Source of the DNA: Chara braunii
Taxonomy: Eukaryota > Streptophyta > Charophyceae > Charales > Characeae
Direction of reading: 5' to 3'
NCBI GenBank assembly: GCA_003427395.1
Contig: BFEA01000140.1
Location: forward strand, 454,915 to 478,909
DNA: 23,995 bases
Within the stretch, counting starts at the first letter, position 1. The number at the start of each line of letters is the position of its first letter. This document shows positions 19,068-23,995 of this stretch, piece by piece. Under the pieces are notes generated by a model. The model was not told the origin of the DNA and did no database searches. It was given only the letters and a program-made list of their open reading frames with translations. Both the position numbers and the translations under genes were made by a program.

Positions 19068-20491
19068 TTAGTAAGCCCACACTTTCTCCCTCTTCTTGCC
19101 GAGCTTATAGTAAATGTCCCGGTCCTTGCGGTGCTCGACTTGGGGCTTTTCGAACCTGCATTTGTTCCTCGGATCCTTCACATAAAACTCCAAAAACTTG
19201 GAAAGGTATGTGAGCTCTTTTGTCGTGTCGTCACACGCAAACACGTGGTGTCCGGCGCGAGCGAGTTCCCAAATCAGTCCCGCATGCGCCCTGCCCAACA
19301 GCATCACGCCATCATCCTCCCTGATGAACGAGTTGCACCGTTTTCGGAAACGTGCTGGCTCTCGTTCCATCCAAGAATAAACCGCGTCGGTGTCGCCCTC
19401 CACACCGATACACTCCCCTGAGCACCTCACAAATTCACCCTCTTCAACATTCAAATTTGTCAACTCGGCTCGCAATTTCGGCGCAACCGTTATATTGTCC
19501 AAATCGTCGTTCTTGGCGTGGAGGACAATAGCCATCATGTGAGTGTACGGAACTGCAATGTTGCCGTACTTGTTCAAGGTTGTCGAAGGTGTATAGTGTC
19601 TGTAACATGACCCTGTGAGCACCTCAACATCATCCCAGTTGTACGCACTCTGCATCACCTATTTCTAGTGTTTCATCGGCGAGAAAATGATCAAGGCCCA
19701 GTTTTCGCCACAACATGTCATGAGGAAAGCGTACAGTTTGGAAAAGGCGTTATTATCCCACGGAACACATTTCAGTGATGTTGACATATCAAGAATGGTT
19801 GCCCGTATCTTCATCCCCCTCGCCGTACCAACAACCTCCTCGTTGTCGGTGAGCACTCCCTTCGGTTCGATTTCAAATGGCAGAATCGTGGTAATCCTCT
19901 TCCCCACTTCCCAAAATATGTAACAAGCACTGGAGGATATCCGATTAATCTCCGCTCTCAGGTCGTCCAAGCAGTCGATTGCCTCGTAGATGAAACACTT
20001 GAGGTGGAACGGGGTTTCCTTATACATGCCTTGGCTTGCCTCCAGTCCCGCACCGTTCTCACCATTAATCTCATCAGGACCGCCCAAACGCCTCGGCACC
20101 TTCCTTGCCTTGTCGTCAGGGATGTGGTCGCGTTCCTCGGTCCATTTCTCACCTGTCAGGCCGTTTTTGTTGTACCTCTCAAAGATGGTCGTATAACCGA
20201 TGAAAAAGTCAGCGCTACACTCTTCTTTTGACCTCCCCTCGGCCTTGAACAATATGTAGTTGAACATACGGACCATATATCTTTCACGCCGAGTATATTT
20301 AACCAGGTCTGCCATGTTGCATCTACCACGAGGTACCGAACGTGATGTCACGATGACATCACCACACATCATGTGGTGAAGCGCCACTTGCTTCTCTCTC
20401 GCTGTCATATCGCGGAACAACTTGAAGCCTTGAAGATTGTCGGCGTCAAGTCAGGTATAGACACCGTTGCGCCTTGTGGCCCCTTCCTGGC
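19068..20491 (-). pseudogene. Permuted methyltransferase-like domain, catalytic motif lost
   Basis: Class I N6/N4 DNA methyltransferases of the permuted type place the catalytic DPPY (motif IV) before the SAM-binding motif I. The frame 20420-19665 shows RATILDMSTSL (residues 206-215), where DPPY would stand, then WDNNAF and GENWALIIFS, matching the strand and helix after motif IV. Two TAG codons (19665, 19659) follow, and the frame continues into 19658-19068 with W-x-x-VEVL and, at residues 117-145, VMLLGRAHAGLIWELARAGHHVFACDD, which has the spacing of motif I plus its acidic end. DPPY is replaced by DMST and the motif I glycines are only partly kept, so it would be enzymatically inactive even before decay. 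A TGA (20451-20453) and a 1-nt frame change near 20497 lie upstream. The assignment is structural inference. Confidence 0.42.
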
Positions 20492-21523
20492 CTAGCTGCA
20501 GTGGAACATGACTTTTTTGTCGGAGTTGTCCTTGAGGAAGTATTGCCGAGGCAGCCTCCCTTCCACTTTCCCCGGCAGGTCGATGTATCTCACACCGTCG
20601 ACTCGCGGCAATAGCCCCTTCTCGTACATGTCGAAGAATTTTTGTACTACTGGCCATACTGTTTCGCCGCATTGCGCAAGATACATGTATCCGCGCATCT
20701 TGTTCGTCCAGTCCTTGCAGTAGTCCTTCTCCAGGGACGAGTTCATGAGACCGGAATCAGGTGTCATTTTGCAGGTGGCGTTCATGAACTCTTCCCATTT
20801 CTTTTTCCGTTTCATTCCCTCGACGTCATTCAGGGACACGGTCCCTGGCGGACGGATCCGGCCATTCCTCTTATCCCAAAATGTTCTGATTTGGCGCACA
20901 GATGACGAAAACGATCTTGGGATCGAGCGCTCCTCCCTCGTGTTGTTGAACGTCGAGACTTACAGATATCCTCCCTTTCTGTCATCGTCAAAGTAGACAA
21001 CACGTACGTGAGAGTANGACCTCAAGCCATACACTTTCTCGGCCGGTGACTTGTCTTTAATGAGTATGTTCATTGCCTCAGCCGTGTGCTGGCCAACAAC
21101 AGCATACAAGTTGTATGTATGAGCCAGTTCGACGTCGAATTGCTCCGGTGTGATCCGTCTGCCTTGAAACCCATCCCTGTTGGGCACAATGGGAGCCAGG
21201 ATGAAAGTCATGAAATCCCACTTCTCGTTGGTTTCCTTGGCCACATAATGGATCACATCATATATGGACTGCACCAACGTTTCGTCCAACGTTCTATGGT
21301 TGAAGAGGATGTCACCTTCAGGGATTGGCAAGATCTTCGTGACGTCCACTTCAATGTGTTCTCTTTTCTTCTTTGCAAACCCATCTTCATCGAACTCCAA
21401 GAAGAAGCATCGTGTTGTGATGATGGCTTCATCACGGGTGTCGGCGGAAGGTTGTGTCTGTTTCGACACATCTCTTGGAGGAACCCCTTCGGCATCCTCT
21501 CCAGAGTCACCCTCATCCACCAT
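20492..21523 (-). pseudogene. ParB/sulfiredoxin-like domain segment (two exons)
   Basis: ParB-fold domains bind DNA or nucleotides and are often fused to DNA methyltransferases in bacteria. Here exon 1 (21523-20964) has the usual order: IEVDVTKILPIP (first strand, residues about 58-69), R-T-LDE-x-L-V-x-SI (near 77-87), a hydrophobic AP-I-V strand, then YNLYAVVGQHTAEAMNIL (about 135-152), which corresponds to the ParB G-x-H/R-R-x-x-A box, and HVRVVYFDDD. Exon 2 (20885-20492) continues with TFWDKRNGR and a helical region. The GTAAGT donor (20963-20958) and CAG acceptor (ending 20886) join in phase. One base is ambiguous (21017, residue X). In the family an Arg usually follows the His; here it is Thr. 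The exon 2 frame breaks at about 20497. Confidence 0.5.
20886..20963 (-). other. 78-bp spliceosomal intron
   Basis: On the minus strand the intron begins with a perfect GTAAGT (20963-20958) and ends with AATCAG (20891-20886). Removal joins CT to A, giving a Leu codon, and carries the ParB-like frame into TFWDKRNGR without a shift, while reading straight through meets a stop at once. Confidence 0.7.
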
Positions 21524-22594
21524 CTATTTTCTTTTCGGTGGACATTTCTCCGCTTTTGTCGCCCTTGTCAACGCGGACCCTTTTCGTTTCTTCACGCTTT
21601 CAACGACCGCCCCTTGAGAATCTTTGAGCGTCTGTCGAGATGCAGCGACAGTGGGTTTCTTCGCAGCACGCTTATCCGCCGCCGCCGTTGGACTTGTTGA
21701 AGATTGTCGCTTCCTTTTCTGGACACTGGCCTCCGACCGCTCTCCTGTTGCGTCGTCGACCCCCACATCAGCCGACCGCTCTTGTCGTCCATCGTCATCA
21801 CCTACAGGATAGGCATGATCGTTTTCTCCATCGCCCCCGTCGTCCTCCTCATAGTATTGTTGAGACTCCCCACCCTCGCAGTCGTGCATAGATTCCTCAC
21901 GATCCTCTCTCTCTCTCTCCCTCTCGCTGTTCTCCTCTTCGACGTCGTCCTCATCGACACCACATTCGTCATCGTCGACGGCATGATTACCCTGTGGATG
22001 TCGACCAACACATATCCTAGAATCGTCCTCCGTTTCCTCGTCCGATCCTTCGCTGATCTCCCGCAGCCCCGCCTTCCTGGACGCACCACCTTCGTCCTTC
22101 TGGCAATTGGGAGAGGGACGAGTTGGCAGGGCCTTCCTTTTGTATGTGATGACAGGGGTGCCTTGGTCTTGCCGGCTTGACGGTTGAGACGGTCCAGCAC
22201 ACTCCATCCGGCGGGACGAACCAGCAGGAGGACCATACTCATCCTCGCCTGGTGAACGACGCGGCTGGCTCTGTTTGTTGCGGCGCTAGCTCCCAGTCGC
22301 TGACGTCTGCTGCGTTGGAAAACTACGTCGTGTCCTCTGTCTCTCTGTCATTGCTATACCAGGAAGATCCTCGTCTGGCGTGTCAAAAGGCACGAATGTC
22401 GGGGACATACGATGCCCGGTCTCAACCGTGGGACTGTTTTCGCATCTCCTGTAGCCGTTCGTTTTGGCGAGGAATTTAACGGGGCTAAGAATCGTCAACA
22501 CACTCCCGTCTTCTTTCGGGGAAACATCGAAGGCTTTCATGGTAATAGCCTTACCGCCATACCCCTTGAACAGATCCTAATCAAGGCTGACTTT
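21524..22594 (-). pseudogene. Acidic low-complexity linker of the composite gene
   Basis: Three open pieces lie in one frame, separated by TAG codons at 22577-22579 and 22286-22288 and ended by a third TAG at 21524-21526. The first piece has a short ordered stretch (SVLTILSPVKFLAKTNGYRR). The rest is Asp/Glu-rich with Arg-Glu repeats and then a Lys/Arg-rich end with KRKRQ and KKRK, which could serve as nuclear localisation signals. The frame continues directly into the ParB-like segment at 21523. Composition suggests an unstructured nuclear linker. Confidence 0.45.
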
Positions 22595-22916
22595 ACGGTC
22601 GGCCTTCGCATGGTTCGAACACCGTTGTGAGGAAAAACCTCCTGAACTTTCGTCCGTGCCCGTCCACCCTCTCATCCTGGGATTTAACAATCCCTCCAAC
22701 ACAGAACCAGTCGTCACCCGAGGCGTTCTTCAGAAACACAGCGGCCCCACATCCCGCCTCGTGTAGCCCCCCCCCCCCAATCAAGGGCCCACTCCCTATC
22801 TCTATAGATTGTGCACGTGTTATAGACTCTCTTTTCTGGGACAGCAGATGCTCCTCCTGATGGTACGCACATTCCAAACGAAGGAACGGATCGCATTCAG
22901 ATTCCAAGCCTTCCAC
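22595..22916 (-). pseudogene. N-terminal beta-rich segment of the composite gene
   Basis: An open frame of about 107 codons (first codon shown is GTG, so the true start lies elsewhere) contains a charged start, a glycine-rich turn and a hydrophobic strand pattern AAVFLKNASGDDWFCVGGIV followed by a basic stretch and FFLTTVFEP. The alternation suggests a small beta-barrel or BAH/chromo-like fold, but no family can be named. After FEPC the frame shifts; the next frame gives RKVSLD-stop-DLFKGYGG and continues. The 5' side touches the palindromic array at about 22920, so the start of the gene may lie within or beyond the array. Confidence 0.4.
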
Positions 22917-22919
22917 CCG

Positions 22920-23995
22920 TCGGCCCTGTCCACCTACGGGGCCAGGCTACGGCGTTCTGGGAACGCCGCACGCCCACCTCCCTATCCTCTCCGAGAACAG
23001 GAGGGGGTACGGCGTTTCGAGAACGCCGCACCCCCGCTCCCACCCCCACCGAGAACCGGACGGGGTACGGCGTTTTCGAAACGCCGTACCCCCTCGACCC
23101 TGTTCACAAACAGGGCGAAGGGGATACGGCGTTTCCAAAACGGCCTACCCCCTTCGGGTGCCAGGAGGCAAAAGGAGCGGAGGTACGATGTTTCGAGAAC
23201 GTCGCGCCCCCGCTCCCACCCCCCAGCGAGAACCGGAGGGGGTACGGCGTTTTCGAAACTTCGTACCCCCTCGACCCTGTTCACATACAGTCCCGATGTG
23301 GCATGACGTTTTGAAAACGCCGCACCCCCTTCGGTTGCCGGGTTGGGGTGGGAGTGGGGGTACGACGTTTCGAGAACGCCGCACCCCCTCTCCCACCCCC
23401 ACCAAGAACAGGAGGAGGTACGGCGTTTTGGAAACACCGTACCCCCTCGACCCTGTTGACGTACAGGGCCGAGGGGGTATGGCGTTTTGAAAACGTCGTA
23501 CCCCCTTCGGTTGCCGGGCGGGGGTGGGACCACGGGTATGGCGTTTCGAGAACGCCGCACCCCCTCTCCCACCCCCGGACGGCAACCGAAGGGGGTACGA
23601 CGTTTTCAAAACGCCGCACCCCTCGGCCCTGTACGTGAACAGGGTCGAAGGGGTACGGCGTTTCCAAAACGCCGTACATCGTTCGGTTGCCAGGAGGCGA
23701 AAGTAGCGGCCGCTCCCGCCCGCCACCGAGAATCGGAGGGGGTATGGCGTTTTCGAAACGCCGTACCCCCTCCGCCCTGTTCACATACAGGGCCAATGGG
23801 GTACGACATTTTGAAAACGACATACCCTCTTCGGTTGCCGGGTGGGGGTGGGAGTGGGGGTACGGCGTTTTGAGAACGCCGTACCCCCGCTCCCACCCCC
23901 ACCAAGAACCGGAGGGGGTACGGCGTTATCAAAACGCCGTACCCTCTTTGGCCCTGTATGTGGACAGGGTCGAGGGGGTGTGGTGTTTCGGAAAA
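22920..23995. repeat. Array of 58-59 bp palindromic monomers in 176-bp inverted units
   Basis: About 18 hairpins with cores like GTACGGCGTTTTCGAAACGCCGTAC begin at roughly 22948, 23007, 23065, 23123, 23183, 23242, 23300, 23360, 23418, 23477, 23536, 23595, 23653, 23743, 23801, 23860, 23918 and 23977. One hairpin is missing near 23712. Three spacer types alternate: a CTCCCACCCCCACC spacer, a CCCTGT..ACAGGG spacer that is itself palindromic, and a spacer that is the reverse complement of the first. The three-monomer period is 176 bp. The best hairpin (23062-23092) has 14-bp perfect arms and a 3-nt loop. The array runs off the end of the window. Open frames through it are artefacts of the repeat. 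Confidence 0.92.

Larger units (their letters stand above)
15546..22916 (-). pseudogene. Composite gene: ParB-like, degenerate methyltransferase-like, Ulp1 protease
   Basis: This entry covers the whole locus; parts are listed separately. On the minus strand a largely collinear frame runs from about 22916 to 15546: beta-rich N-terminus, acidic linker, ParB-like domain, permuted methyltransferase-like domain, disordered region, C48 protease. A 78-bp intron (20963-20886) restores the frame exactly. The frame resumes through in-frame stops at 22577, 22286, 21524, 20451, 19665, 19659, 19068, 19011, 18411 and 17403, with frame changes near 22605, 20497 and 16275. Length and domain mix suggest a protein of a large mobile element, but no transposase or integrase was recognised. 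A host gene ruined by decay is the alternative. Copies elsewhere in the genome would settle it. Confidence 0.55.

Noticed and set aside
17403-22579. Alternative genetic code with TAA/TAG read as Gln
   Set aside because: The CGL160 exon uses normal codons, the elements also contain in-frame TGA, and frameshifts accompany the stops. Decay is the simpler reading, though it is kept as a testable alternative in the findings.
22947-23932. Long open reading frames on both strands across the array
   Set aside because: They exist because the GC-rich repeat lacks stops, and the translations are periodic repeats shared by several frames. There is no start context or domain.
22920-23995. CRISPR-like array (regular 59-bp spacing, palindromic repeats)
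   Set aside because: The spacers are not unique: three spacer types recur and two are reverse complements. The genome is eukaryotic and there are no cas genes. It is a satellite-type array.

Overview
This window reads as nuclear DNA from a green-lineage eukaryote, most likely a streptophyte alga or early land plant; a charophyte would fit, but no marker proves it. The evidence is a terminal exon of a CGL160-like chloroplast ATP-synthase assembly factor, spliceosomal GTAAGT..CAG introns, Ty3/gypsy elements (one with an initiator-Met primer site), a LINE, a tRNA-derived SINE, a MITE and several satellites. There is no operon, rRNA or phage structure. A 150-base assembly gap (10731-10880) and two single ambiguous bases (18283, 21017) are present.

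Layout. 150-1900 (+) is a decayed 3' half of LINE ORF2. 1950-2567 looks like a promoter and short first exon of an unidentified gene, followed by intron-like sequence. About 2960-4490 (+) is the 5' end of a gypsy element (LTR-like region, PBS, gag). 4490-9776 (-) is a jumble of gypsy pieces: a proline-rich gag-like segment joined directly to RT/RNase H (9776-7593), then zinc-knuckle, protease and pre-RT pieces (7240-4500) split by an AT-rich MITE (5995-6516). 9780-11700 holds telomere-like motifs, A-rich DNA, a 73-bp palindrome-cored repeat, a SINE, the gap and an ACTGG microsatellite. 11902-12546 (+) is the CGL160 terminal exon, and its 3' end is duplicated just downstream. 12960-15350 is repeats only: a 237-bp tandem pair, homopolymers, a palindrome-rich element, a 131-bp pair and a G-rich heptamer tract.

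15546-22916 (-) is the most unusual locus. It is a large, broken, intron-containing gene that appears to encode, in order, a beta-rich N-terminus, an acidic linker, a ParB-like domain, a degenerate permuted methyltransferase-like domain, a disordered region and a Ulp1/SENP (C48) cysteine protease with all catalytic residues present. It is probably the protein of a large mobile element, or a relic of one. Ten in-frame stops and about three frameshifts break it; at least nine of the stops are explicable as single C-to-T changes.

22920-23995 (continuing past the end) abuts the 5' end of that gene. It is an array of about 18 hairpins spaced 58-59 bp apart, organised in 176-bp units that are themselves inverted repeats.

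The only part that looks like a normal host gene is the CGL160 exon. Most other content is mobile-element debris with mutations suggestive of cytosine deamination.
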